From Tretioscincus oriximinensis (Eukaryota; Chordata; Lepidosauria; Squamata; Gymnophthalmidae), in NCBI GenBank assembly GCA_022410635.1, contig JAJVDF010000019.1, forward strand, positions 2,539,997-2,603,996: a DNA stretch of 64,000 bases. The letters are read 5' to 3'. The notes below the pieces were generated by a model that had not been told where the DNA came from, did no database searches, and was given only the letters and a program-made list of their open reading frames with translations. Position 1 is the first letter of the stretch. Each line of letters opens with the position of its first letter. The position numbers and the translations under genes were made by a program. Of this stretch, positions 32,552 to 44,600 are shown piece by piece.

Positions 32552-34346
32552 TCCTTGCTTCTAAACTGAATATTTATACTTTCTAAAAGCAATCTGATTA
32601 AATTAATTTTAATCGTTGCACTTTCTATTTTTTATTCTTCTGTTTTACTGAAGCTTTTAGTTTCATACTATTATTTTATAAGGATTAAATGGTTTTAATT
32701 CATTTTCAACATTTCAAGTTCAGCTGTGAAAGGGCAGGTTATGTTTTAAAAGAAATGAGTAAGTCTCCATTTCATATCCATTTCCTCTTTAGCATGTACG
32801 AATGTGGGAAATTGAAAATGAGCTATTTCTCTACTCTTGGAAGTAAGAAAAGAAGAATCCAATCCTTATCTGTGAAGGTTCTGCTCATATTAATTTCATC
32901 ATTTCCTCTTGTCTAGTCTTTGAGAAGTTCAGAATAGTATTTTCGAAAGATATCATCTTAACTCTTAGAGATTTCATAAATATCTATTTGTTCTCCAGTC
33001 TGAGATATACAAGTAGATACTCAGAGCATTTCTTAGTCCTTGAGAATTCAGATACAAATCTTTACTGCATGCCCTAGATAATTATCAAGTACTAATTCGC
33101 TTTTTTACAACACATAGCTAACTTATTGGAAAACCTAAGTAGGCCCTGTCAAGAATCTTATCTTTCCCCAAGATATGTATTTCTTTCGTTTTTCTTTATC
33201 ATATCATCCATTTATTCTCTATGAGCTTCCATTCCAGCTATCTCATAAATACGCTTTCTAAAAAAAATGTGCTGACTCACACTATCAATGATTCTCCCTC
33301 CCTCCACCCTCTCTCTGACACTCACATAGTGCACAACAATTTACTATATGCCATTAGATTCACTGAATTCAAGTCATTTCATTATTATATTCCATAACCA
33401 CTTTGCACTTGTTTTATCTTACGTGATATAACACATGTCCCATAAATGTCAGGGGACAATATTGCTACATATTTTAATGGTTCTGAATTGTATCCCATCA
33501 TTGATAGCAAGCCATCCTTTCATTGGCAAACACTACCCTCTGCATTTAAGTAGAAGTATCCAAGACACAATGCCAGCAAATGCAAGGGTACTACTGGGTT
33601 TCTTCATGGTTAGTGGAAACTAACATGAAAATAAGACACTGTCTCATGAATCCCATTGTTGATTGGAGTAGGGAAATTAACACAGTGTGAATCTAGATAC
33701 AAGCTATCATCATATAACAGTAAGTCCATTATGCGATGACTGTTTTGCTACCCAGATGGCTGGGCTTTGATGCGCTGAAATCACTGTGAGAATGGCTCCT
33801 ACCTATTCGTGCTGTGTCGGATGCCAATATTTCACCAGTGTGAAATACTTAGATATATATTGCTGGCATCATTTCCACCTGGGTACTTGCCTTTTTCAGT
33901 GTCACTTCCATCTAAGACAGCATGCTTGGGGAATTACGTTATTTCCAGGAAAAGCACTATAGAAGTGGCTTTTTAACTGTTATTTTAATATAATGTAATA
34001 TAACGGTTTTCTCACTCATTCTTTACACTACTATGCCATCAGTGCTGCTGAATAACGTGACACTCATGCGATAGTTGTGTATGGAAAGCATAAAATGTGT
34101 GAATAGTTAAATAGTTAAATAATCAGTTTATAATCAGATACCATTTAAAGAGTTACTTTTTTAGGCCCTTTCTTTAGTGATCCCTTTACAGGTTATATCT
34201 CAGAATAGGGACTTGCCATCCACATATTGTATGGAGGGGAAATCACTCCACATTGAATCCAAGCACTCCGTTTTGAACCTCAACNATGAACGGAATAGCA
34301 CTCATGCATCCAATGCGTNTTGCAGTTCCCATTTTATGGCATAGGA
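32552..34346. other. AT-rich intergenic stretch with a miniature-element remnant
   Basis: No gene was recognised. At 34165-34240, taggccctttctttagtg and ttatatctcagaatagggac resemble one half of the miniature family seen at 16.9 and 44.3 kb. Confidence 0.4.
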
Positions 34347-34598
34347 GGAAGGTGAGGCAGCTGCAGCTGTGGGCTGCTGAGGAGGCGGCGGTGCTTACAG
34401 AGCCGCCTCACCTACCTCCTTCCACCTGCCCGAATGGCACTACTGCCTCCGCAGCTGCCCGTCCAAAGCCATCTCCGTCCCTGGACTGCAGCTGGTGGCG
34501 GCACATGCGAGGCTGCAAAAGAGGAAGNCGAGGCAGCTGCNGCTGTGGGCTGCTGAGGAGGAGGTGGTGCTGGCAGAGCCGTCTTGCCTGCCTCCTTC
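34347..34598 (+). repeat. GC-rich direct duplication
   Basis: About 80 bp at 34347-34427 (gcagctgcagctgtgggctg, ctgaggaggcggcgg) recur at 34517-34598 with roughly 85% identity, offset by about 170 bp. The block is much more GC-rich than its surroundings. The 131-codon ORF across it has no recognisable domain, so I do not call a gene. Confidence 0.7.
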
Positions 34599-34835
34599 AC
34601 CCCTTTATGCCTGCGGCGGCAGCAAAGCAAGGCGATTGGGCACAGCCTCCTCCTCAGCAGGAAAGGACTGTTCTGATTTAAACGGTCNCCGAAGTGCTCA
34701 CGCACATTTTTTTGATGCGCATCAGATGGTAAATCTGCGGTGTCAAAGTTCAAAACACGCGAATGACAGAAAAGGACATCGGCAACACAGATTTATCACC
34801 TGATGCGCAGCAAAAAAAGTGCTGTACGGCTTAAG

Positions 34836-36045
34836 AATCATAGAATCATAGAGTTGGAAGGGACCTCCAGGGTCATCGGGTCCAGCCCCCTGCTCAATGC
34901 AGGATTCATTAAACCATCCCAGAAAGATGACTGTCCAGTCTCTGTTTGAAGACTTCCAGAGAAGGCGAACTCACCACTCCCTGTGGCAAACTGTTCCACT
35001 GGTTTATCACCCTGACTGTTAGAAAGTTTTTTCTGATATCTAATCTAAATCTACTCCCTTGCAGTTTCATTCCATTGTTTCTAGTCCTTCCATGTGGTAA
35101 TGAGAACAGTGCTGATCCCTCTGCTCAGTGACAGCCCTTCAGATATTTGTAGACAGCTATCAGGTCTCCTCTCAGTCTTCTCTTTTGCAGACTAAACATC
35201 CCCAGATCCTTTAACCGTTCCTCATAGGACATGGTTTCCAGACCACTCACCATCCTTGTAACTCTCTTTTGTACTTGCTCTAGTTTATCANTGTCCTTTT
35301 TAAATTGGGGCCCCCAGAACTGAACACAGTATTCCAAGTGTGGTCGTACCAAAGTANTGTAGAGAGGAATAATTACTTCANGTGAGCGAGATTCTATGCC
35401 CCTCTTGATACATCCCAGGATTGTGTTTGCCTTTTTTGCAGCTGCTTCACACTGTTGACTCATGTTTAATCTGTGATCTACCAAAACACCCAGGTCCTTC
35501 TCACCTGTGCTGCTGCTCAGACATATTCCTCCCATTCTATATGTGCTATTTTCATTATTTTTGCCCAGATGTAGGATCTTGCATTTCTCTCTGTTAAATA
35601 CTATTNTGTTAGTTTCAGCCCAATGTTCCAGCTTGTCTAGATCTTTTTGAATCCTATCTCTATCTTGTTTAGTATTAGCAACACCGCCTAGTTTTGTGTC
35701 ATCAGCAAATTTGATAAGTTTTCCTTCAATTCCTTCATCTAGATCATTTATAAATATGTTAAATAGCATTGGGCCTAGGACAGACCCTTGTGGTACCCCA
35801 CTTGAAACATTCTTCCAATTGGATGTGCAACCATTTATTATCACTCTTTGAGTACGGTCACTAAGCCAGTTTTCAATCCATCTAACTGTTGTTTTGTCAA
35901 TCCCATACTTGACCATTTTTTCAATAAGGATGGAATGAGATACTTTGTCAAATGCTTTACTGAAGTCAAGGTATACCACATCTACTGCATTTCCCTGATC
36001 AACCCATTTGGTAATTCTATCATAGAAGGCAATTAGATTAGATTA
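34836..36045 (-). mobile_element. CR1 LINE, 5'-truncated
   Basis: The 3' terminus is the doubled octamer-type end (gaatcatagaatcatagag on the plus strand). Reading on the minus strand from 36045, coding sequence for the second half of ORF2 runs to about 35125, then comes the 3' UTR. Truncation at the 5' side is usual for target-primed insertion. A clear target duplication was not found. Confidence 0.92.
35125..35979 (-). CDS. CR1 ORF2 reverse transcriptase, C-terminal part
   Basis: The reading of about 284 aa has no stop apart from N-containing codons. RT motif A is [14 protein letters not shown] (near residue 5). It is followed by [20 protein letters not shown] (near residue 80) and motif [10 protein letters not shown] (near residue 112), with the two Asp present. 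Then come the thumb region [14 protein letters not shown], then [17 protein letters not shown], then [20 protein letters not shown] and [14 protein letters not shown]. This is the polymerase that copies CR1 RNA at a nicked target. The endonuclease and the start of RT are lost by 5' truncation, so the protein would not be functional. The listed start is only the first Met in the frame, and homology continues upstream to about 36045. Confidence 0.92.
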   Translation of the reverse strand: MVYLDFSKAFDKVSHSILIEKMVKYGIDKTTVRWIENWLSDRTQRVIINGCTSNWKNVSSGVPQGSVLGPMLFNIFINDLDEGIEGKLIKFADDTKLGGVANTKQDRDRIQKDLDKLEHWAETNXIVFNREKCKILHLGKNNENSTYRMGGICLSSSTGEKDLGVLVDHRLNMSQQCEAAAKKANTILGCIKRGIESRSXEVIIPLYXTLVRPHLEYCVQFWGPQFKKDXDKLEQVQKRVTRMVSGLETMSYEERLKDLGMFSLQKRRLRGDLIAVYKYLKGCH

Positions 36046-36096
36046 GACTTGATCTTCGTGTGAGCACTTCGAGGAGTGTTTAAATCAGAACGATCC

Positions 36097-37687
36097 TCTC
36101 CCACTTTGCACTGGGGTGCGCNTTAAGCCCATGTGCGTTCATAGCCTGAGTGTTTTATAATTTGCATTTTCAAGGCCCAGAGAGAGCTTTCTTTCAGACT
36201 TTACAAAATGGAGGCTGCCAAAAGGCATGAAATGGGGTGGATATTTACTCTGTAGCAAAGACCTTTAGAGCAAATNGAAAGCTGGACATGCATGGTTCCA
36301 TGGGACAGATAGAAGGAAAAATCGCCTCCAAAATGCTGTATATCGGGCGTGGGNATCGCACCTATGATGGTGACTAAGGATGACCATTGTTATTGTCTGC
36401 AGATCCCTATTCTGAAATATAATGTAGAACAAGTCCAGTGCAGAAAGAGCCTTAAGTTGGTACTGTTTTCTTACAGACTTCTCTCCAAAACTAATACTTC
36501 TTTGTTCATCGGAATGATACATCTATGGATCATTTAATTGCCCTCCCTCCAATCATTGCCAACTACCGGGCAATTAACATTTCTCTCAAAAGACTTTGAG
36601 ATGGGATTAAAACAATAGAACCCATCTTGGGCCTGTGTTTAGAGATGGCCAAGCTTCATGGATGAACCAGATATGTTTGAAAATAATTAGTAAGAGAGTA
36701 TGCTAAGACTTACATAACAGTCTAGTATGCATGTGTCTCTTTGCTTTTAGGCATGTGTTACACTGCCCTTTCAGTTCTGATTTTATAAATTGTATAAATA
36801 GATTAATTGTATAATGTATGCTGCAGTAGAAATATTCACAAACTGAAATTCAAAATACAGAGTTTCTGATTTCCACTCAAGGTGCAGTGGTGCTATATCA
36901 ATCACAAAAAGCAATGTAATATATTACATTATGATCTATACTGTGTTAATGTCACGCATACATTAATACAATATGGATCATCATTCCCAGGTAGCTGCCT
37001 TTTGTAGCACTATTTTTTCATATAATGCTATCAATGACTTCTGCATTCATTGCTGTCCATTTGCAAGCAGGAAGTGATTGCTTTTCCTCCCTATGAATTT
37101 GTCTACATTTTCCATGAAAACCTTTTGTGCTTCCTAGCTTGCAATTGGCTGTTCTATACCAATCTGTCATTGGTAGCTGGCCCTCTTTGTTGCCAGATCC
37201 AAAGAACAAAAGCCCTTATATTTAAATTTGCCTGAGTTTTGTGGGTCTCTTAAATTCCACTGTTAGATCCCCCAAATCNTACTCCCATAACTATGTTTTC
37301 AGAGTGTGAAAAAAGTGTGGATGCAGCCTCAGTCTTCATGTTTTCAAAAACTATCTNAATCTCTACATCTAAAGCTATGAAACAATGTGCAGCCATGTCT
37401 TGTTATGAAACAATTTGTATGTCAAGTATAAGCATCCACTGCCTCTCACTGTTTTATTGAAGTCAGANCTGAGGTTGTTTAGCATTGCAAATATTAGACC
37501 TTTCTCACTCATTTTGATGTTTCATTTGATGGTTTAAAATTTTTCTCTGTAAATGGGAACTAGTATCTGTTTCATTGCAAAGCATTTTTTTTATTTTCAA
37601 AGATCAAATATTTTTACTGTAAAAAATAATTGAGAAGTTCCAGATAGTTGTCATTGGGTCAGCCAAAACCAAAGAGTAGCAGTAACA
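36097..37687. other. Intergenic stretch, nothing coding
   Basis: A remnant resembling the miniature family lies near 36390-36455 (ctattctgaaatataatg, then ccagtgcagaaagagcc). Otherwise no feature was recognised. Confidence 0.4.
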
Positions 37688-37997
37688 ATAGGAATTCATG
37701 CAGGCACAGATAGCTGAGTCGNTAAAGAAATGGTCTCTCATCTGGGATATTGGGTTCAAAGCTCTGTGTTGGACATGGGGAGGGGTGAGCACCTTCCACT
37801 TGCGTGTAGCTCTAGCCAATTCAGCTATTTGAAAGCATGAATTGCAAGNAATTGCAACTGACTGCAAGTAGATACATGGGAACCACCACAGCCTGGTGGG
37901 GAAGATAGAATGTCAGCCTTCAGGCAAAATACCCTTGTAAGCTGCTTTGAGTCCCTTTGAAAGTTGAGAAAAGCGGTGTATAAGAATCAAGGCCTTT
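37688..37997 (+). mobile_element. tRNA-derived SINE
   Basis: The head gcacagatagctgagtcgnt gives an A-box-like segment, and attgggttcaaagct a B-box-like segment. The tail gtaagctgctttgagtccct followed by gagaaaagcggtgtataaga is the usual squamate SINE/L2-type end. Confidence 0.8.
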
Positions 37998-38689
37998 TTC
38001 TTCTTACTTCACTTTTAGGGCATTGTTGCAGTTTTCATAAGGATGTAAGAATTAAAAACATCTTCCTAATGGAAAACCAACTCANCATTTATCACTATCA
38101 CCTAGGAACATAGGTGCAAAAGTTAGATTTATGTTGCATCCAGAAACAAAGAAAGTGAATCAACTACATCTTGAAGGTGGTTGCATCCATACACTACAGT
38201 TTCTAATTCAGTTTTGAGGCAATAAATACTTTTACACAGACTTTTAATGTGGAATAGCGCAGGCATATAAATTCCAAAAATAAGCAGCAGAAATAGAAGT
38301 ACAGCAATAGAAACGTACTCATAATTTATTCTTCTGCCATTGCATCCCAAGTCCGGAAACAATAACCCCTTATGCATGGATTTTCTAGCTTGGATTTGTG
38401 CATTGTCACATGATAACAAATCTTGCAAACATGGTTTTATGGCAGTTGGATAAGGAGTAGAATAAGGGTGCTCTACTGTATTATGGATCNTGAGTGATTT
38501 TTTTTTAACAACTTGGAGTGATTTATGAGTGTTGCTCGGTCAGTGGCTTATGTTTTTGTTATTAGTAGAAGTCCTGCTTATGTTTGTGTTGTGTTTGTTG
38601 CTGGAATGTTTATTGTTTTGTGCATAGCTCTTGCTCAACTTTCAGGCATTGCTGTTTTAATATGTTAATTCTGATTTTATTGATAACTN
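37998..38689. other. Intergenic stretch, nothing recognised
   Basis: AT-rich, with short ORFs only. Confidence 0.4.
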
Positions 38690-38750
38690 CCCTGAGACCT
38701 TCTGGTATAGGGCGGTATTGAAACAGAAATAACNTAAATACGTTTGGGTT
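38690..38750 (+). mobile_element. L2/SINE 3' tail
   Basis: cctgagaccttctggtatag followed by ggcggtattgaaacagaaat is the end of an L2-type element. The body is missing. Confidence 0.6.
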
Positions 38751-38832
38751 TGCTTGATGTTTCACTTAATGTTTCCAGTGCCNTGTTTGAGAGCTGATCT
38801 CATTTTAAATGCTTCAAATTGAGTGTAAAATG

Positions 38833-38985
38833 ACTGGGGCTGCATCCAGGTGCTACCTAGGGTGCACCCATAATTGTACTTTTCATGCTTTCCTAGTGCT
38901 AGGATTGTGTGATTGCCACACACAGTTNGGTGGCACTTATGCAATCCTAGCAGAAGGTAAGCGTGGAAAAAAAGTACAACCTTCT
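38833..38985. mobile_element. Foldback miniature element
   Basis: tgtacttttcatgctttcct, then agtgctaggattg (38875-38906), pairs with caatcctagcagaaggtaag, then gcgtggaaaaaaagtaca (38942-38979). The spacer is about 35 bp. Confidence 0.65.
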
Positions 38986-39146
38986 TTTAAAAAACAGCGA
39001 GAAAAAAAACATCTTCTGTAGAATTTTGTCTGATATGTGACATATGCTGCTCTGCGCCATCTTATCTGGCACAGCTTCCATTCACTGTTGCCAAAAACAG
39101 CAGCTACACAAATGCAAATGGCACACCTTCTGGGGATTTAACCTTA

Positions 39147-39160
39147 ACCCTAACCCTTAA
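39147..39160 (-). repeat. Short telomere-like sequence (CCCTAA)
   Basis: ttaaccctaaccctta holds about two copies of the vertebrate telomere repeat, C-rich on this strand. It is very short and may be chance. Confidence 0.4.
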
Positions 39161-39289
39161 TGTCCGACACTGCTGAGCAACATGTTCAGCACATGTTCCA
39201 AGCACTTGTAGACAGTGGAATGATTATTACGGTAATGTGATTATCGTTTGCAGCACTACANAGGGATGNGTTTGGACGCACCTCAACTT

Positions 39290-39405
39290 ATTNCACTGCA
39301 TTTTGACAGANTAGAATAAAACATGNATATTTCAGAATACACACNTTATTTCAGAATATCCAAATAGAGCAGAATAAATAAGCAANGTCTGGGTGCAGCT
39401 TCAGG
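39290..39405. mobile_element. Miniature element related to the 32.2-kb foldback
   Basis: agcagaataaataagcaang, then tctgggtgcagc, parallels the right arm at 32.45-32.50 kb (gacagaataattaagcagca, then tctggatg). The left part is a diverged inverted partner. Several Ns fall here. Confidence 0.45.
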
Positions 39406-39930
39406 GAGTAATATACGACAACTTTATTGCATAACTCAGTGTTGATCTCTGTCCTGTTTACGTACTGAGCTTTTAAAAGGACAGATTAGCATCCAACCCA
39501 TTATCTGCTTATGCATGTATAGCCTCCTAAGAATTGGGATTCCCTGGGCAGATAAAAAAGATATTGCCTTGTTTCTTAACAGTACATGATTATGATGCTA
39601 GACAAACATTTCTAAGAATCCTAGGCACCATTGGGAAAGTCATTTCCTTTGTGTACAGCATCCATTTTCCTTTGGTGAAGACATACAGAAAAGCTAAGAT
39701 GCCAAAGACAACTTCCAAANCACATGCGATTTATAAAAAATAAAACTGCCTATGCTTTGAGATATGCAGGGGAGACCCTGTTGGTTATACTAACACTCCC
39801 AATAAAAAATATGGGGAAACCGGGATTGGGCCATCTCACTGGTGGAACACTATGGAACAGCATATCCCTTGAGGTNAATGAAGAAGAAGAAAAAAACTAC
39901 AATCAGCCCCAAACACAACACAATACAAAT

Positions 39931-40440
39931 TGTGTATCAGTACAAAACTTTACAGTCCAAATAACAAATAAAAAGTCCTATGTAGAAAAAAACTCGTACA
40001 AAATGTGGTAGCAACCACTCACCCAAAGAATGTAGTCATGGTAAGTCTGTAAAAGTCCAGGGGAGNTTCAGGTTAGGGTTAGGGATGAATAGTTAGTACC
40101 TCATTTGGCACAATTTTTTTCTCCTACATTGGACTTTTTATTTATAATTCTTCTTCTAGGTGTTAGATTGATTTATTGGTTAATATATATGCATTTGATT
40201 TTTCTATTTNGACTGTAAGGGAAGCCTACCTGCAGCCCATCGAAAGGGCTTCCTTTTGTGGCAGTGGCATCGGACGAGGGTGTCATTGGGTGACTTCCCC
40301 TTCTTTTGCTGGCAACGCTTCAGACTTTTTATTTATAATTCGTCTTCTAGGTGTTAGATCGATTTATTGGTTACTATATATGCATTTGATTTTTCTATTT
40401 AGACTGTAAAGTCTCGTACTGATATACACTTTGTGCTAAG
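39931..40440. repeat. Complex inverted and direct repeat
   Basis: An 87-bp unit at 40132-40218 (gactttttatttataattct...) recurs at 40323-40409 with about four differences. Parts of it, plus flanking sequence (ctacattgg; gtactgatatacactttg), are inverted copies of 39931-39985 (tgtgtatcagtacaaaactt, then tacagtccaaat, then aaataaaaagtcctatgtag). It may be the terminus system of an unrecognised transposon. Confidence 0.7.
40071..40084 (+). repeat. Short telomere-like sequence (TTAGGG)
   Basis: ggttagggttaggg gives two TTAGGG units, opposite in strand to the motif at 39147. Low weight because of its length. Confidence 0.4.
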
Positions 40441-41661
40441 TTCCTTGTGAGGGGTTTGCGTTTTTTTCCCCGTTGATTCCTTGTATTCCCCTTCGTTTTT
40501 CTTCAGGATTGCTGGTTTTTGTCTTTATTGCAAACAATTAGACAATAATTGAAAACACACGTTTTATCTTAACCTTTGGGTGAAGAAACTGCTTCCTGTC
40601 CCTCTTTCAGGCACTGTTTTATTATTATTATTATTATTGCCCTGAAACTTTGGGGTTAAAGCAGAATAAAAGTAATTAACTACTAAACAAACTAACCTAA
40701 CCAATCCAACCAACCAACTTAGCTAACCAACTAACTAACTAAATAAATGAATAATCAAACCTCAGTCACTGAAAATGAGAAAATGACTAGATAGAGAAGA
40801 ACTTACCATGCATTCATTTCCTTGCAAAACACTTTTCCTTGCTAAAGTCTGATGTCTTTAATTGGAAACAAGAGGAATGCTTCTGTGAGTTAGCTCAAAT
40901 GGTTTTTAATTAAAACTTAACTTCATTCCGATAGAGAAAATGTTTTGTGATGTGGAATACACTTAACATGAAGGTCTCATTTTAAGGTGCATTCCTTTTG
41001 TCTCATTGGCTTCCTATCCTACTAAATATCTAACTCCATGAAATCTTCTTCTAAACAAGATCAAGGAATCTATTATTCTGATTTCTCTTCATCTCAAACT
41101 ACTTTTTCTTCTTTTACACATTGATATAAAAAACCCAATGCTTGTTTCATTCCCTTTTGTTACTGATTCTTTTTCTTCACAACTCTCTCTTTAAGCTTCC
41201 ATTGTTTTGCTACATATTTTCTCTTGATTGCTTAATCCCTTGATTGCTTAATCTCTTGATTGCTTAGTGTGAGCACAGGTCCCTATAGTAATTGTGTTAC
41301 ATGTTCTTTGTGTGTCACTTCAGAATTTAGATCTATTTTCTAGGCTATTGGTTTGCTTGCTGGTTGCTATGATGGCTATTGTTATTTTGCAGGTAGAATT
41401 TCTTCATTTTGTCTTGTCTCTCCTTCGTATTTTTAAACATTTTCTCAATAAATACTGCTTGTTTCTGTTCCACCCCTGGCCAGATTGATCTACTATTGCA
41501 TCAGCATGCAATATATTTTTTTAAAAACTGATTATCTGTCTACATAGAAGGAATAAAATACTATGAAAAGAAGCAATATTGTTTCTGCGATCTTTTCTTA
41601 AATTAGCATAGTGTTATATTTCAGAATAGTTGTAGTGCTAATCTGGATTCAGAATATCTAA
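40441..41661. repeat. Intergenic with simple repeats
   Basis: (att)n lies at about 40621-40638, an aact/aacc-rich tract at about 40683-40745, and a 16-bp tandem repeat (cttgattgcttaatcc) of three units at about 41223-41270. There is nothing coding. Confidence 0.65.
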
Positions 41662-41745
41662 CATGGGGTCTCATAGCACCTTACAGACTAACAAAAAAAA
41701 TATAGGCAGCATGAGCAGTGTGAACCAATAAATCTCTCTCNTCTG
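41662..41745 (-). mobile_element. Penelope-like element 3' end
   Basis: ggggtctcatagcaccttac, then agactaac, followed by ggcagcatgagc matches the non-coding end of the Penelope copy at 46.4 kb (gtagcacttggagactaaca). Confidence 0.55.
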
Positions 41746-43362
41746 GAATGAGGCAAGTGTGGTTTGGAATAGTTTTGTTAACACAACAGTGCTGGTCCAG
41801 TCCAATCATCACCACTGAAGGTTTCTGAAAGACAACATAAATGGAAGTCATTTCAGTAATGTTAAAATTAGTTTCTTTGTGGTTTTGAGCTGAAAGGCAT
41901 TTTCTGCACAGCTTCATGTTCTGGACCACAATTCACTGGCTCATTGATATAATTGTTTCAGCAGGTTTACCACAATTCAGATTAAGAGTCCATACTTGAG
42001 ATTTTAAAATTATGAATTTAGTATATGCTTCAATATTTAGCCAAAATATAGCTACCGGTAGTAAGAAGATATTAATATTTTTATTGCTTTTATTATCATA
42101 AAACCCAAAGTAAGTAAGTAAGTACGTAAAAGTAAGTAAGTAATTACACCCCATGGACAAAATTCAACCAAAATACGAGCTTGGGNTCAGTGAATAAATT
42201 TTAAAGAATTCTTTGGACTAGATTGGGTCATGCCATCTAAGTGCTAATGTAGGCTGTGGCAGGCCCTGAATAACCATGCAGATGGCAGGTCTTTATTCCA
42301 AAATATTTATTAAAATAAACTTAGTGCAGAAAGGATCTAAGCCCAAGACACAGTTCTCATGGTTTTTTTTAAAAACAATATTTGAGTCATTTAATAATCT
42401 ACACTTTTTTTCTGCAGAGTCATTGTGGTAGCTTACAAAAGGACAATGCAATATAAAGCAAAACACATAACCTTCTAGATCACATCAATAAAAACAGAGC
42501 AAATAGTACATTCACACATCAGGCAACATTTTAGCACACCCAAAAGACTTACTCAAATTGTTTATGGAAAGGCAAACAGCAATTTAACCAAATGACTATT
42601 CTTTTGAAAGGAGCCCAGAGTCATGATGTGACTTTAAAAAGCCTTGTTTCTTATCATTTGCTTCCTTACATTTAAAAAAGAGAGAATGATGTAACATGGT
42701 ATCAAAGAGTAGGCACATGCAAAATCAAACAATCTGTTTGATTTTTACTCAGGATTATAGGGTGGCTTTAACAATCCAAAAATTAAATCTGTGGCAATAT
42801 GCAAAGCACCCCATTCAAACAGTAATTCTGAATTGCAAGGGGATTAATTAACAAATCTGAATTTCATCCTTACTTGAATACGAATTTACTCCATTCTTGC
42901 AAGATACTTTTCTTCCTGTTCAGCATGATTTAACAGATGATTTTACACAGAATAGAAAGTAGTGCATAATAGACAAGTATTTGACCCTAGTGGTAGAAAG
43001 AAAGGTGCTTACATATCACCCGAAAAGAGAGCAAAGAAGGAAAATGATTGACATATTGTAGCTGTTTTGCAGTTAGATATAATGACAGTGAATGTTTCAT
43101 GATTTAAGGGCAAATAAAGTATATGCATAACTATTCTCCAGTTCTTAAGTAATGGAAATATTTTCAACACTTTTATTTTTGATAGTGTTGCCATAAATTC
43201 CTGAAAGAGCTTTACTACATATATAACCTCTGAATCTACCACTGGATTCATCTGTTCATAAGGAAGCCCAATGGGCCTTACTATTTTGGAAATAAGAAAG
43301 GAAGAGCTAGCTTAGGCACATAGGCCCTGGTCCTCACCTTTACTCTTAAGCCTTTTCTAGTT
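41746..43362. other. Intergenic stretch with an aagt repeat and a miniature remnant
   Basis: (aagt)n lies near 42108-42150. At 42225-42345, aaccatgcagatggcaggtc and acttagtgcagaaaggatct resemble half of the 16.9/44.3-kb miniature family. No gene was recognised. Confidence 0.45.
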
Positions 43363-43553
43363 ATAATAATATAATAATATTTACCATATTTATAACTCCC
43401 TTTCTCCAAACAAGGTGAAAGCTTTTGTTGCTTTCTCTGCAACAGGCATGGTGTGAAGTAGGCAGGGCTGAGAGAATTCTAAAGAACTGTGACCTAGCTG
43501 ACTTCATGGAGGAGTGTGGAACTGAACTGGGAGCTCTCCAACATCTCACCCCA
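43363..43553 (-). mobile_element. SINE with MIR-like core, head missing
   Basis: gcttttgttgctttctctgc, then aacaggc, followed by ctgagagaattctaaagaac and ggaactgaactgggag match the SINE at 5.3 kb in order and orientation. The tRNA-like head is lost, and the central part is deleted. Confidence 0.75.
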
Positions 43554-44344
43554 TCCGCTTAGAAAGAACATTGATTCTGAAGAATAACATAGTTTTCCAT
43601 TTAATTGATGTTTACTTCGATCGGGAGTAACCAAAGAACATGAACTCTAGAATGACAAAACTATCCATTCTATTTTTCTATTCTAACTAGTTTTGATGCA
43701 TTATAATAGACAAAAATAGTCCATGGATAGATCTATTTTTTTTAACAACTTCAGCAAACGTGATTCTCAAAATTCCAGTACAACTCCATTTCAATCAGCA
43801 AGTTGGTGTCATCTGAATTTTACTTCCCTCCCTTCTTTCCTTCCTTTCTAAAAAAAAGAAGAAACTAAATTAAAATTCTAATGCCCTAGAAAGCACTTCC
43901 CATGCCAAGCTTTGCATACAGGTTAATAAGGTCACATTAAAATGGNGGAAGCAAATTAAATGGGATTTTCAACTTACTGATTCTCAAGGCAGATGCCCTG
44001 TAACCCTGTGCCATGAACTGGTTGGGAAATGTGGGATGATAATAAGAACGATCACTGTATAACTAGCTGCTTTACAAGTCCTGCTAGAACATCATTGTGG
44101 AGGTGGGGGGAACCCAAAAAGTTATAATCCATTTCATAAATCTTCCATTTGGATAAATGTTTGTATAAGTTATTGCACACAGAAATTGTTGAGGTTTCAG
44201 GAATTAACTTGAGTTGTTTCCTGCACAAACAATTACTGTGTAATTCCAGTGGAGATTTTCCTTCTGCTGACAGTTCTTTGAATCATGCTTCTAAGTGAAA
44301 AGGTTTAGACACTGAAANCTAAAGCATGTCTTTCTATTATATCC
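43554..44344. other. Intergenic stretch, nothing recognised
   Basis: AT-rich, with no recognised feature. Confidence 0.4.
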
Positions 44345-44530
44345 CCACTGAGCCTTATTCTTGGCTATATCTCATAATAGGAGTCTGCCACCTACATGCT
44401 AGTGAAGGCTACACTAGCATGTAGATGACAGGCTCCTATTCTGAGATATAGCCAAGAATAAGGTTATATTGACATGTGGATGACCAAGCTCTGGACCAAA
44501 ATATAACCCAGAATAAAGCTCAGAGGGGAC
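44345..44530. mobile_element. Foldback miniature element
   Basis: ccttattcttggctatatct, then catgctagtg, pairs with cactagcatg, then agatatagccaagaataagg, over about 50 bp with few mismatches. Outer ends (ccccactgagc; gctcagagggg) are also inverted. A third, diverged unit (acatgtggatgaccaagctc) suggests a composite. Confidence 0.8.
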
Positions 44531-44600
44531 AGGCACTTCTGCAGTCCAAAGTGCTCTAACACAGTGAAAGATACACTGCTTTGGGCATGGTCACACATGC

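Larger units (their letters stand above)
34665..36096. mobile_element. Inverted-repeat element split by a CR1 insertion
   Basis: 34665-34705 (gttctgatttaaac, then cgaagtgctcacgc) is the inverted partner of 36057-36096 (gagcacttcgaggagtg, then tttaaatcagaacg). A nested inverted pair lies inside the left half: ttttttgatgcgcatcagat at 34709 pairs with cctgatgcgcagcaaaaaaa at 34799. The CR1 copy sits between the two arms. The simplest reading is a small DNA element into which CR1 was inserted. Confidence 0.65.

Noticed and set aside
34286..34803. Three overlapping ORFs of about 100-130 codons in the GC-rich block
   Set aside because: They are explained by GC-rich composition and an 80-bp duplication. 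No domain, and no splice or promoter context.
41221..41273. Regularly spaced repeats suggesting a CRISPR-like array
   Set aside because: Three adjacent 16-bp units with no spacers in vertebrate-type DNA are an ordinary tandem repeat.
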